A stretch of 64,000 nucleotides of DNA from a virus, in the IMG/VR virus record IMGVR_UViG_3300034356_000326, positions 1-64,000 of that record, one strand, 5' to 3'. The notes under the pieces are model-generated. The model was not told the DNA's origin. It did no database searches and worked only from the letters and a program-made list of their open reading frames with translations. Position numbers and translations under genes: made by a program. Of this stretch, positions 24,310 to 35,800 are shown piece after piece. The number at the start of each line of letters is the position of its first letter. Position 1 is the stretch's first letter.

Positions 24310-27186
24310 ATGAAAGACCAAATATTAAAGATTGCTAAAGTAAAGTCTGAGAAGGAATTCTACAAGAAGTATCCTACAGAAGAAGCATTCATGAAAGTTC
24401 ATGGTAAAGAGTTAAAGAAAGCTGCTATGGGTAAGTCTATGGTGAACAAACAGTTACACCAACTTACAGACTTTGGCAATCCTCCTAAGTTTCAAGGTGG
24501 TGGTAGTGCTAATGGAAATGTGCTAAATCTTATGGGTTGGGGAAATGCTCAACCTGCTGTACAACCTGCTACTTATAATAGCTGGACAGGACTTGTTGGT
24601 GGATCACAGAATGCTGCTGGACAAGAAGTAGTTACAAAAGCAGCTACAGATGCTGCATTTGGTGAAGGTGGTCTTCCTGAAGGTGCTGGTGGAGGTGGTA
24701 TGGCAGCAGGAGTAGCAACAGCAGCTATTGGTGCATTGCCAGGAATCATAGGAGGTATCGAAGCAATTGGTTCACAAAGAAAAGCAATAAATAAAGCATA
24801 TCAAGCTAGAGAGTTATCAGAACTAGCTTTACAAGCTGGCTCTACAAGAGAGAAAGTTAAACGTAAATATGTAAGACCAGAAGATAATATTGTACAGCCT
24901 GGACAGTTAGGTAATCCTTATGGATCAGGTACAAACTTCTTAGCTGAGAATGGTAGAATGATTGGTGGCAATCCTACAGAGATTCAGAACATGTACAATC
25001 CTGGTGATATGTACACTGACCTTGGATTTGAACCAATGGGAGAAACATTGAAACAATTTAAAAAAGGTGGCAATCTTCCTGAAGCAGCATTTGGAGATTA
25101 CTTCCAAAGTTCTGGTCAAGCACAGATTGGTAGTGCTGCAGGTACAGCCATTGGTAGTATTGTAGGTGGACCATTAGGTGGTGCAATTGGTGGACTTATT
25201 GGTACAGTGGGTGGTAACCTATTAGGTGGTGCTAAAAATGCTAGAGAACTAGAAGCAGAGAAAAAGAAAGCTGAGATGAACACTCAACAAGCTGCGTTCC
25301 AACAAGCTCAACAAAATCAGTTTGGTGCATATATGGAGCAAGGTGGTAAGGTGGATGTAGGTGATGAATATAAGTGGGTTAGTCATACATGGCAACCACA
25401 AACAATTGCTAAGTTTGGTGAGTATAATGTTAAAGACTTGTTAAAGCCTCCTCATGATGCAGATATGCTAAGAAGTGGTGGTCATTTAAAAGATGAGTAT
25501 TATACACCTCCTAGTGCAGAAGCATTGTTTACTGGCAGACCTGAGCGAAAGCCTTTAACTATGCAACATGGTGGACAGATGGCTATGGGGGGTGACTTAG
25601 AAATAATTGAAGGTGGTAAGGCAGAAACAATCTCTTATAATCCTTTCCTACCAGATGGTGGTGAGACAGTTATGTTTAAAGGAAGATCTCATGACAATGG
25701 TGGCATTCCTATTAACTTTGGTGAGAATGGTGTAGAAGTTGAGGGTGGTGAACCAGCTGTTAAACTAAAAGATGGTGGTAAAGACAACAATATGGTTGTA
25801 TTTGGTAACATGAAGATTGATAAAAACATAGCAGACCTTATGGGAGATCCAAAAGCAAAAGGTAGAAAGTTCAAACATTATGTAGCTGATATAGCTAAGA
25901 ATGATGCAAAACAATTGAAAATAAGTGAGAAGGCTAATGAAAAAATTATCAATGCTGATAATAATAGTACAGCTGGTCATTTACAGTTAATAACAAATGA
26001 ACTTATAAAACAAGGAGCTGAAGAGTATCAAAAGATAAATGCTAAAAAGATTCAGGAAGCAGGTATTGTACAAAATGCTATTCTTGATACAGCTAGTCAA
26101 TTAGGAGTTAAGAGTGACAAACTTGCTGAAGGTAAGCTTGAAAAAGAATATGACAAACGTATGATGGCTAAAGATGGTAAGAAATTAAAGAAGGCTCAAA
26201 ATGGAGAGTATGAATATTTTGATCCTAAAAATAATTATTTAGAAGAAGAAATTAACACTTCACAAAATACTGGTGGTGTAATGTCTGGATATGATCAAAA
26301 TATGAATTACTTTGATCAGTCAGGAAATCTAGTAGATCAATCTGGAGATCTTCCTAAAGCAGTTGGAGTAGCTGGAGTTGAAGGTGGAGGATTTGGACAA
26401 GCATTAAAGTCATTAGGAAGTACTTTAGGTAAAGGGCTTGAGAAGTATGGTCCTAGTATCCTATCTAACATAGCTCCATTCTTAAGACCTAGTAATGCTA
26501 ATGAAGAATTATCTCCAGATCAATTATATCCTGAATACTTTGCATTGGCTACCAATCAGTTAGAACCTGTACAGGCTCAAACATTCCAGCCAATGTTAGA
26601 TACTCCTATGGATATCTCTTTTAATGATCAGATTAATGCTATTGATGCTCAATCTAGAGCAGCCATTAGAGCAGCAGGTTCAAACCCAGCTGCCCAAGCA
26701 ATGATTATGGCTCAGGCATTAGAAGCTAAAAACCAAGTGTTTGGAAATCGAGACAGAATCAATACTACAAACAAGATGCAGATATTTGATAAGAATAGAG
26801 CAATGTTAAATGATGCTCAGCTTAAAAACTTACAAATTCTTGATAATCAATACGTTAGACAAGCTCAGGCTAGATCTAATACTAAAGAACAAGCACTTAG
26901 TGCGTTAAGTTCTATAGCTGCTAAGACAGCACAACAAAGAGCTGCTAATAGACAATTGGCTGTTATGGAGAACATGTACAACTTTAGATTCACTCCAAGT
27001 GGTAGAGCAATTAATATGAATGCTCCTGCTCAGTTTAATATTCCTGGAGCAGGAGGGTCTCAAAAATCTACAGATGCAAAAGGAAATGATCTTCTTCCTA
27101 TCTATAATAAGAAAGGAGACATTACAGGATATAAAGTCAAAGAAGCTAGACATGGTTCACTTGTAAAAGCTCTAAAAAATCTCTAA
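24310..27186 (+). CDS. Cargo/ejection protein with glycine-zipper membrane segments
   Basis: A 958-residue protein. Two Gly/Ala-rich hydrophobic stretches lie at about residues 125-153 (MAAGVATAAIGALPGIIGG) and 272-308 (TAIGSIVGGPLGGAIGGLIG), typical of glycine zippers that can insert in membranes during DNA ejection. Residues ~420-490 contain a conserved beta-helix-like element with NPFLPDGGETVMFKG, SHDNGGIPI and VEVEGGEP, which I recall from many Bacteroidetes phage internal proteins. The C-terminal third is helical and Gln/Ala-rich (SRAAIRAAGSNPAAQAMIMA). It has no signal peptide and is followed by a 76-bp gap with a promoter. Likely role: internal head protein ejected to form a DNA channel. 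Confidence 0.7.
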   Translation: MKDQILKIAKVKSEKEFYKKYPTEEAFMKVHGKELKKAAMGKSMVNKQLHQLTDFGNPPKFQGGGSANGNVLNLMGWGNAQPAVQPATYNSWTGLVGGSQNAAGQEVVTKAATDAAFGEGGLPEGAGGGGMAAGVATAAIGALPGIIGGIEAIGSQRKAINKAYQARELSELALQAGSTREKVKRKYVRPEDNIVQPGQLGNPYGSGTNFLAENGRMIGGNPTEIQNMYNPGDMYTDLGFEPMGETLKQFKKGGNLPEAAFGDYFQSSGQAQIGSAAGTAIGSIVGGPLGGAIGGLIGTVGGNLLGGAKNARELEAEKKKAEMNTQQAAFQQAQQNQFGAYMEQGGKVDVGDEYKWVSHTWQPQTIAKFGEYNVKDLLKPPHDADMLRSGGHLKDEYYTPPSAEALFTGRPERKPLTMQHGGQMAMGGDLEIIEGGKAETISYNPFLPDGGETVMFKGRSHDNGGIPINFGENGVEVEGGEPAVKLKDGGKDNNMVVFGNMKIDKNIADLMGDPKAKGRKFKHYVADIAKNDAKQLKISEKANEKIINADNNSTAGHLQLITNELIKQGAEEYQKINAKKIQEAGIVQNAILDTASQLGVKSDKLAEGKLEKEYDKRMMAKDGKKLKKAQNGEYEYFDPKNNYLEEEINTSQNTGGVMSGYDQNMNYFDQSGNLVDQSGDLPKAVGVAGVEGGGFGQALKSLGSTLGKGLEKYGPSILSNIAPFLRPSNANEELSPDQLYPEYFALATNQLEPVQAQTFQPMLDTPMDISFNDQINAIDAQSRAAIRAAGSNPAAQAMIMAQALEAKNQVFGNRDRINTTNKMQIFDKNRAMLNDAQLKNLQILDNQYVRQAQARSNTKEQALSALSSIAAKTAQQRAANRQLAVMENMYNFRFTPSGRAINMNAPAQFNIPGAGGSQKSTDAKGNDLLPIYNKKGDITGYKVKEARHGSLVKALKNL

Positions 27187-27226
27187 CTAATTAAGTTATA
27201 GTGAATTACTAAAATTTGTTATAGCT

Positions 27227-27258
27227 CTTGGTAATTCTAATATTTTAAATTAATTTTG
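27227..27258 (+). promoter_or_regulatory. Bacteroidetes-type promoter with almost no leader, for the giant cargo genes
   Basis: CTTG (27227-27230) is followed by 20 nt and TAATTTTG (27251-27258). The ATG at 27263 begins only 5 bases after the box, so a transcript from here would be leaderless or nearly so. Confidence 0.6.
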
Positions 27259-27262
27259 TATT

Positions 27263-29857
27263 ATGGCATCGTTTACTGATAAATCCTTACAATTCAACCC
27301 TTACATCCAAGAGCTCCCTGTGGAGGCCATGGTGCAAGTGGGCATGCAAAAGCAAGCCCAGTATGATCAAGGTGTGCAAAAAATTCAGAATGAAATTGAT
27401 CGAGTTGGTGGTATAGAATTATACAGACCCCAAGACAAACAGGTATTACAATCTAAACTCAATGAGTTAGGTAGTAGATTAAAGACTGTGGCAGCAGGAG
27501 ACTTTTCTAATCAACAACTAGTTAACTCAGTTGCTGGTATGACAGGTCAAATTATTAAAGATGAAAACATCATAAACGCTGTATCATCTACGCAACAATA
27601 TAAAAAAGCTGTTAAGGAAAGAGAAGAATATCTAAAAGATGGCAAGACTTCTCCATCAAATGACTGGTTGTTTCAACAAAAAACTAACAAGTGGATGAAT
27701 GGAGATGTAAAAGAAACATTTAGTGGAGGGTATGATCCATACACAAACTGGAGAAAAAATGCATTAGATATTATAAAGGATCTCACTGGAGATTCAACTA
27801 TTACAGAAGAAGATTTTACAACAGTTGTTGGTGAAGATGGGAAACCTCAAGTGGTCTTAGCAGATGCTACTACAAGAACAAAACTTGCAGGTGTGTCTCC
27901 TGACCAAATCAAACAAGCACTATCTGTAGGTTTAACACCTGCTGATTGGAGACAGTTAGAGATAGATGGTGTATATACATATAGTAATGTTACTGATCCT
28001 AATTTATTTAAAGAGAATGTTAATAGTGAATACTTAGATAAGTCTGAATACTTCACTAAACAAAAACAAGCTCTTGAGAATTCTTTAAGTTCTACAAATT
28101 CAAATGTTCAGAAACAAATGATTCAAGATAAGATAAATGGTCTTGATTCTACAATTAACAAACTTAATAAAGAAAGAGATAGTATATTAGGTCTTGTTGA
28201 TAGAGGAGATTTGGAAAGAGCTAAGGCAAACTTATTTACTCTTAACTCTATTAACAACTTTGCTAAACCTTTCTCTCATACAGAAGTTGAGATCACAAAA
28301 GAAGATAGTCCTGCAGCTCAAATGCAAATGCAAAGGGAAACAAAAAATCAAGCTTGGAAGATACATAAAGATAATATGTATTGGAAGTCAAGAGAAGTCA
28401 AAGCTGCAGAAGAGGCTAATAAAATAGCAAAGAAAACAGCAGAAGGATATGGTGCTTTTGCAGCTCCTGTAGATCAGGATACTCTTCCTAAATTAACTGT
28501 TGGTGAACTTACAAGAACAACAGATATAGAGTTAGGTAAAATTAAAGATAGAGATGAAGCTTTTTTAAAGTCTCAAGGTAAAACTAAAGAATGGTTTGAA
28601 CAACAAAGAGCTGCGTGGGAAACAAGACCTACAGGGGTTAGTCCTGTTGTAGCTAACTATTTTAATACTACAGAAAAAGAAAGAAGACAAGCTGAAGCTA
28701 ATCAAGAATTAATATTAGATGTTAGAAGAAAGGCAGAAGCTGAACATGGTACAATAGATAAGCTTATTCCTAAAAATGCTCCTACTGTTACTTATAAAAA
28801 AGGTAATGAAGTATATCAATATACAGCTAAAGACTTTGTAGACTTTAATACAGTAGCATATAAATATAGAGGTACTGGTGGTGGTACAGCTCCAGGTGGA
28901 GGATCTGTTGTTGGTATGGCAGGAACTCCTGTAGCTTCAGCAGATGCTAAAGCTAGACAAGAGTTAAGTCCTAAGATGTATAACTTGTATAAGATTTGGA
29001 GTAAGATGCCAGCCAAGAGATATGATTCTGACAAGGTTATATTAGCTCAACTAGACAATTATGCAAAGACTGTAAATAAGCCTTATAAAGAAACCTTACA
29101 AAAGATTGATAAGACTATGGAAGATACTTTTAAAAATAGGATTTCTGTAAGTCAAGCTGCTGGATATAACATCCCTTCAATAACTCCTGCTCAAAAAGGA
29201 AGTTTAAAAAGCTTTTTAATTGCTGCTGCTGCTGCTGCTGAGAAGAGTGGTGGTAAACTTGCAGGCTCTCCTGATTTTAATGTTGAGACTGCTAGAGAAA
29301 TTGCAGGATCAGAAAATCCAAACTTTTCAATAGATGTTGCTGAAGGCACTGAATTCCAAGAACCTTATTATAAAGTTACAGCTGTTGGTCCAGGAGGAAA
29401 AGCAACTAGTTTTAGATTAACTCCAGAACAAAAAATAGGAGGCTTTGGTACTCAATTTGATGATGTAGCATCACAACAACTAAGACCATATTTAGATCAA
29501 ATAAATAAAACAGGAGGAATGACCACTGCCAAAGATGGTAGTGCCAGGACAACTGTTAGCAATGCTTTCTTAGGTAATCTTGATTTTGAAAATGTAAGAA
29601 CCTATGGTGTGAAAGCAAATATCATACAACTTAGTCCAGGCAATTATACACTAGGTATCAAAGCATATGATCCTATAAGAAGAAGTTGGACTACTGATGA
29701 GATGTACTATCCAAGTGTAGGAAGTATGACTAAGGAAGGACTTAACATGGCTATAAAAAATATGAATGATAGTGAGATATTTAGATTGATAAATGAAAGA
29801 CCAGCAACAGCTGGTGACTTACAAAAAATACAAAAAGCTTCTCAAAAACCTTTATAA
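27263..29857 (+). CDS. Cargo/ejection protein, long helical
   Basis: An 864-residue soluble protein, rich in charged helices (Lys, Glu, Gln), whose N-terminus (FNPYIQELPVEAMVQVGMQK, followed by QYDQGVQKIQ) is the type of start I recall from large internal virion proteins of crAss-like and other Bacteroidetes phages. It contains coiled-coil-prone stretches around residues 275-310 and 345-420 and a Gly-rich turn near 545. There is no catalytic motif or membrane helix. It overlaps the 4145-residue gene by one base (TAATG) and shares its putative promoter, so the two are expressed together. I infer an internal virion protein ejected with the polymerase. Confidence 0.65.
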   Translation: MASFTDKSLQFNPYIQELPVEAMVQVGMQKQAQYDQGVQKIQNEIDRVGGIELYRPQDKQVLQSKLNELGSRLKTVAAGDFSNQQLVNSVAGMTGQIIKDENIINAVSSTQQYKKAVKEREEYLKDGKTSPSNDWLFQQKTNKWMNGDVKETFSGGYDPYTNWRKNALDIIKDLTGDSTITEEDFTTVVGEDGKPQVVLADATTRTKLAGVSPDQIKQALSVGLTPADWRQLEIDGVYTYSNVTDPNLFKENVNSEYLDKSEYFTKQKQALENSLSSTNSNVQKQMIQDKINGLDSTINKLNKERDSILGLVDRGDLERAKANLFTLNSINNFAKPFSHTEVEITKEDSPAAQMQMQRETKNQAWKIHKDNMYWKSREVKAAEEANKIAKKTAEGYGAFAAPVDQDTLPKLTVGELTRTTDIELGKIKDRDEAFLKSQGKTKEWFEQQRAAWETRPTGVSPVVANYFNTTEKERRQAEANQELILDVRRKAEAEHGTIDKLIPKNAPTVTYKKGNEVYQYTAKDFVDFNTVAYKYRGTGGGTAPGGGSVVGMAGTPVASADAKARQELSPKMYNLYKIWSKMPAKRYDSDKVILAQLDNYAKTVNKPYKETLQKIDKTMEDTFKNRISVSQAAGYNIPSITPAQKGSLKSFLIAAAAAAEKSGGKLAGSPDFNVETAREIAGSENPNFSIDVAEGTEFQEPYYKVTAVGPGGKATSFRLTPEQKIGGFGTQFDDVASQQLRPYLDQINKTGGMTTAKDGSARTTVSNAFLGNLDFENVRTYGVKANIIQLSPGNYTLGIKAYDPIRRSWTTDEMYYPSVGSMTKEGLNMAIKNMNDSEIFRLINERPATAGDLQKIQKASQKPL

Positions 29858-32800
29858 TGGCAGATACTCCTTTAATAGACAGGGCATTATTAGATTCATC
29901 ATTGAATGATTATACACCTACTGAACTTCCTGAAAGACCTGCAAGTGTTCCTTATCAAAGCTTGCGAAGTCAATACGAAGGAACTGGTATTCCTATGATG
30001 GATGGAGAACCTACTCCTACTGCATTAAGTGCTCTTGAGAATGCTGTATTAACTGCAGGTAGAAATGATGGTAAGAAGATGGCAGGTGGCATTGATAGAA
30101 CTTTAACAGAGGTAAGTAGTGATAGATATAAGAGCTTCATGCCTGGTGATTATAATAATGAAGATGCTTATGCTCAAAGTCAAAGTTGGGCTAGTAAAAT
30201 GGTTAATGGTGTAGGTAAAGGTTTAGTTCTTACAGGAACTACTTTCTTACAATCTACTGTAGGACTAGTAAATGGTCTAGCTAACTTTGCAAACTCTGGA
30301 AGATTTGCAGATATTTATGATAATGACATGAATAGGTTTTTAGATGAGGAAGTTGTAAAGGCTTCTGAAAACATAATGCCTAACTATTATAAAGCAGGAG
30401 AAAGAGAACAAGATTGGTATTCTCCAAGTAAGTTATTTAGTGCTAACTTTATTTGGGATGGAGTTGTTAAAAACTTAGGCTTTGCTGCAGGTGCTGCATT
30501 GTCAGGAGGAGCATATGCTGCTGCTCTAAAATCAATCCCTCTTACAGCTAGACTGTTCTCAGTGGGTAAGGGTGCTCAAGCTTTAGCTGCTTCAGAAGAA
30601 GCATTGCTTGCTGCAGATAAAGCAGCTTCTACTTATGGTAAACTTAAAGGACTTTCTGATAAGTTTTTATCATCTTATAGCTCATTAGGTCAAGGAGGTA
30701 GAATTACTGTTGCAGCTTTAGGTACAGTGGGTGAGGCTGGCTTTGAAGCATACCATACGCTTAATGATTTTAGAAATAAAAAGATTGAAGAATATAAAGA
30801 AGCAAATGGTGGTCAAGCTCCTATGGGAGAAGATCTGTTAAAGATTAATCAACTTTCTGAAGAAGTGGGTAATTCTTCTTACTTTGCAAACGTTGGTTTA
30901 TTAACTGCTACTAACTATATTCAGTTTCCTAAAATACTAGGAGCTACATACAAAGGGGAGAAAGGGATTGTTAATTCTCTTACAAAAGAAATTGGTGAAA
31001 TTACAACAGACGCTACTGGTAAATATATAGCAGCTCCTAATAGATTTGGAAAAATCTTATCTACATTAAATAAGGTGAGACCATATACCTTCTCTGCTTC
31101 AGAAGCATTTGAGGAAGGTGCACAATACGCAATTGGCAAATCTACAGAAAACTATTACAATAAGAAATATAACAACGAACCAACTAATTGGTTAGATGGT
31201 GTTGCTGCAGGAATTAGTGAAACATTAACTACTAATGAGGGTATGGAGAACATACTTATTGGTGGATTGTCTGGAGCATTAATGTTAGGTCCTGGTAAGT
31301 TTGGTGAAGCAAAAGAAAAGTCAAAGAATACACAAGCTGCTATTACAGAATTTAATAATGCTATCTTGTCTGACTTCTCTAAAGAAGTTAAAGGATCTGT
31401 TAATAGAGGTACAACTATACAAGAGGAAAGAGAAACAGCAATAAGAAGAGGTGATATTCTAGAGAGCAAAGACTTAGAGCGTGATTACATAATCAACTAT
31501 CTAACTCCTCGTATTAAGTATGGTAGATTTGATCTTGTTCAAAGCGACATTGCTCAGTATAAAACTCTAGCAATGACTGATGAGGGATTTGCACAGTTAC
31601 AATCAGAAGGTAAGGCATTAGATACAGATACTAAAGAAGCATATCTACAAAGATTAGCTAACTTAGAAGTTACTGCTCAGAACATTAAATCATTATATCA
31701 ATCATTAGATGTACGTTATGGTGGGTTAGTAAATGCTGATGGTAAGCCTGTCTATTCACCAAAGGTGATGGATCAGATGATATATGCTGCAACTAAGGTG
31801 GCAGACTATGATGAAAGACTTCCTCAATTAATGACAGTGTTAGATGCTGTAGGTATTGATACTACTACTGTTGTTAATGACTTAACTAATGGAGACAGTG
31901 ATTCTTACATAGCAGCTGTTGAAAAAATTAAGGCATCAAAGTCTATTAATGAAGATGAATTAATGCAGACATTAGAAGATGTTGCAGAGCTTGCTTTGCG
32001 TAGAGACAACTTCTTGTTTGAATATAATGATATAAAGAACAATCCTAGTAAGTATGACACTGCAGAAACTATGGATAAAGATGCTCCAAAGAAAGAAACT
32101 GTAAAAGTTAAGACTAAGGATGGTGAAGAAGATATTGAAGTAGATACAGAATACTACTTAGGTAGAACTGTTAAGTATGACAAAGATGGTAATGAGGTTT
32201 ATGGATTTCCAAGATTAACTATCCTTGGAGAAAATGAAGATGGTACTATTAAGATTAAGGATTCTAATGGTGTTGTAAGAGACATCTCTAAAGAAGAATT
32301 AGCTGGCTATAAATTAGGCAAAGTGTCAGACACTTTAAATAATAAAAAAGCCAAATACTATATGGAACATAGTAACACTGTGTTTCAATTTAACTTTGGT
32401 AAAGGTAAGAAAGTTAAAGGTAGATTAGAATACTCCCCTAAAGATGGAGTATTAAACTTTGTGTACAGAGACACTAAAGGAAAGATTAAATCTATTGAGG
32501 TTACAGGTAGTCAATTTGTAGCTCAAGAAGGATATGATGTTCCTATGATTATGGCTGTTGGTGAACTTACACCAATTCAAAAACAAGCATTAGATGAATT
32601 TGTTAGTTTAAAAGAATCAAAATTTTCTGCTAAAAGAGAAGCTAGATTAAAAATACTAAATGACATGTTTGATGAAACATCATCAAAGCTAATGTCTACA
32701 CAAAAGTTATTAGAACAAAAATACAATGAACTTGAGAAGATAACAGGCGATCTTACTAATGTTGAAACCAAGCTTAAGGCTGGTGAGATGACTAAGAAGA

Positions 32801-35800
32801 ATGCGTTCAAAAAAACCACAGCCAACGCACTTAGAGCTGCAAGTAAATTATCTAAACTAAGAGATAAGTTAATTGATGAGATTAGAGAATTAGAATCTCA
32901 ACAAGAAGAACTTGAGTTTACACAAGCTTACATTGCTGACATGGTTCAGAATATAGGTGAGCTTCCTGCAGAAAGTGAAGACTTTATCAATGAATTAAAA
33001 GAACAAAAGTCTCTTGTTGAAGATTTAATATTAGATACTGGTAAAAATATTAATGCTTTGTCTAAGCTCTTAACTAATGTTGAGAAAGCTTTAGATACTG
33101 CTGTAGATTTGGCATTAGATCTGATTAAGAAGTTTGAAGCTAAATATCCAAACTTACCTTACACTCCATTAGCTTTACAAGAATATTTGAATGCTAATCC
33201 AGAAGTTAGAAGAAATAACCCTGAATTAATGTCAGACTTAATTGAGTTTGAAAGAGATCTTGCCAATATTGATGAGTTAGATGTAACTCCTAATGAACGC
33301 AGTGTTGCTGAATTAAGAGAAGAGTTACAAGGTTTACAAGATCAGTTAAAGGAATATGAGCAAGACTTAAAAGCTAGAGAAGCAATTTTAACTAGATTTC
33401 AAGATGTTGCTAAAGCTTATAAGTTACAGAAAGAACAAGAGAAAAAGTTAAAGAGTGATGGTAAACTTATTAATGCAGTTATTGGTACATTAAGTAAGGA
33501 ACAATTAGACAATACTCCATATAGTGTTAAGTACGAACCTACTTCTAAGAAAGGTCCAAAGATATTAGTTACATCTACTGTTGCTAGTAAGAATATATTA
33601 GGCTATGCACGTGCAAATTACTTTGGTAATAAGTTCAACTCATTCCCTAATAAGAATAATATATTTGGTGTCTTAGTTACTTCTGCAAATGAAGACAACA
33701 TTATACCAGGACTTACTTCATATTTACAGAACAACAATACAGACATAGATCCAACAAAAACTATTGCATTAGTAATGGTTGAGGATCAAGGCAATGGTAA
33801 CTTTGTATTGGTAGGTCAAGATGGGCAACCTCTTGCAGAAGGCCAAGATAAGTTAGAGAATGCTGTATTCCAAGTAATGCCTGACGAGAGTTTACAATGG
33901 GGTCCTGACTTTGGTAATGAAACAATGTTCAGAAGCAACACACCTGAGCAAACTAGAAAAGAGTTAAAAGATCAATACATTGCTTTCAGAAATGAAACAT
34001 TAAAAGATCCTGCTGTTAGATTACAATCAATCACTCCTTCTTTTGGAAGACCTACTAGAGTTAGTATTACATTACCTGATGGTAAGAAGGTTACTGATCC
34101 AAGTGCTGCTGTGTCTGTAAAGGCTGCTGGATTAATTGAAGACAAAGACTTAGTTGAAAAGCAGTTAATTGAAGTGCCTACTGTTGCAAAAGATATTAGT
34201 AAAGGAAGCACAGAGTTTACAGATGTGCTTGGTAGAATATTCTTAGTATTAGATAATGCTTATGTTAAGTTAAAGAACAGACTGTTCAATACTAAAGAAG
34301 CTGAAACTATCTATGAGGTTCTTAATCAATTATCTAACAATGTGTTTGATGATGGTGGTGTAGAAGCTAGAAGTGAATATTTAATTGACTGGTTAAGAAG
34401 TGTTACATTCTGGGGCAAACCTAAAGAAGGCAAAGACCCTGGTTATAATAGTATATGGTTTGAGAGAGCAGATGGTGAATTAAGATTGTTCTTCTCTGGT
34501 AAAGGAGAGAGTCTTTCTTTTACACCACAAGCAATGGAAACTCAGAAAGATGCAATTGTCACTCTTCTACAAAACATGTACAATAATGTTAATGCTAGAA
34601 AGGTACAAAACACAGATGAATATAATTTAACATATGAAGAAATCATAGGTATTGGTGAGAATGGTATTCCACAAACAAAAGAATGGCAAAACTATCAAAC
34701 ATATTTGTTATCAGATGAGGGAAGAACAGCTGATGAGATTCCTTTGTTTACTGATATTACTGCGTTAGAATCTCCTGAAGATACTAATAGAGAGGGTGTA
34801 TACTTTACACTTAGCGATGCTGCTGACAACTTTACTATTACAGAGATAGTTAGAACTGTGCCTAAGACTGTTGTTCCTGGTGGCATTAAGCCTACAGCTG
34901 CAACACCTGTTTCTGCAGAAGAAGAAACATTTACTGTAGGAGAAACACAAGAAGCTCCAATAGAAACTAAGACTGGTTCAAAGTTTGTATTAGATGGTAA
35001 GACTAAGAATATATTTATTACTCCAAAGGGAACTAGAATAGCTTTCACAGCTAATCGTAATTTATTGGCTAAAGGAGATATTGATAATGGTATTAAGATA
35101 TTAAAAGGAGAAGACTTAGCTAAAGCTGAGGAAGCTTTAATTGCTGCAAATGTTAAGAAGGAAGATATGGGAAGAGCTTTAAAAGCTCCTATTGCTAACT
35201 TCTTAAATGTACCTGTACAGAAGGCAACTGCTGTAGAAGAAGATGAAGAAGCTTTTGCAATACCTGATGAAACAGATGCAGATGATGTAGTAATAGAGAT
35301 TGAAGAAAAGGCACCAGCACAAATTACAACAAAGGGCCCTAGTGTAAGAAGTGGTGCTATAAAAGAAGCATTATTAGAAGATGAAGATGGAGACTTACGT
35401 GAGATATTAGAGAATGAAATAAAGACATTCAAATCTGAAAACTGGAAGAAGTTAGAACAATGGTTAAGAGCTAATCTACCTAACGTTCCTGTATATAGAG
35501 TGAAGAATGTTATCAAAGCTACAGGGGGAAGAAAGGCTTGGGGTATGTATAAGAATGGTGCTATCTATGTATACACTAATGCAGAGGCTGGGACAACATA
35601 TCATGAAGTGTTTCATGCTATCTGGAATATGTTCTCTGACCCTAAGGAACGCAAGGCTATTGTAAATGAATTCAAGAATAGAAAGGGCAGCTTTGTAGAT
35701 AGAGTTACAGGACAAGAAGTTAAATACTCAGAAGCAACTCCTGGTCAAATCAAGGAACAACTAGCAGAAGAGTTTAGAGAATATGTATTAGATAAGAAAG

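Noticed and set aside
34695-35516. A 273-residue minus-strand ORF within the giant polymerase gene
   Set aside because: Its Ser/Ala/Leu-rich composition is the mirror of the forward coding sequence. The forward frame continues unbroken through it.
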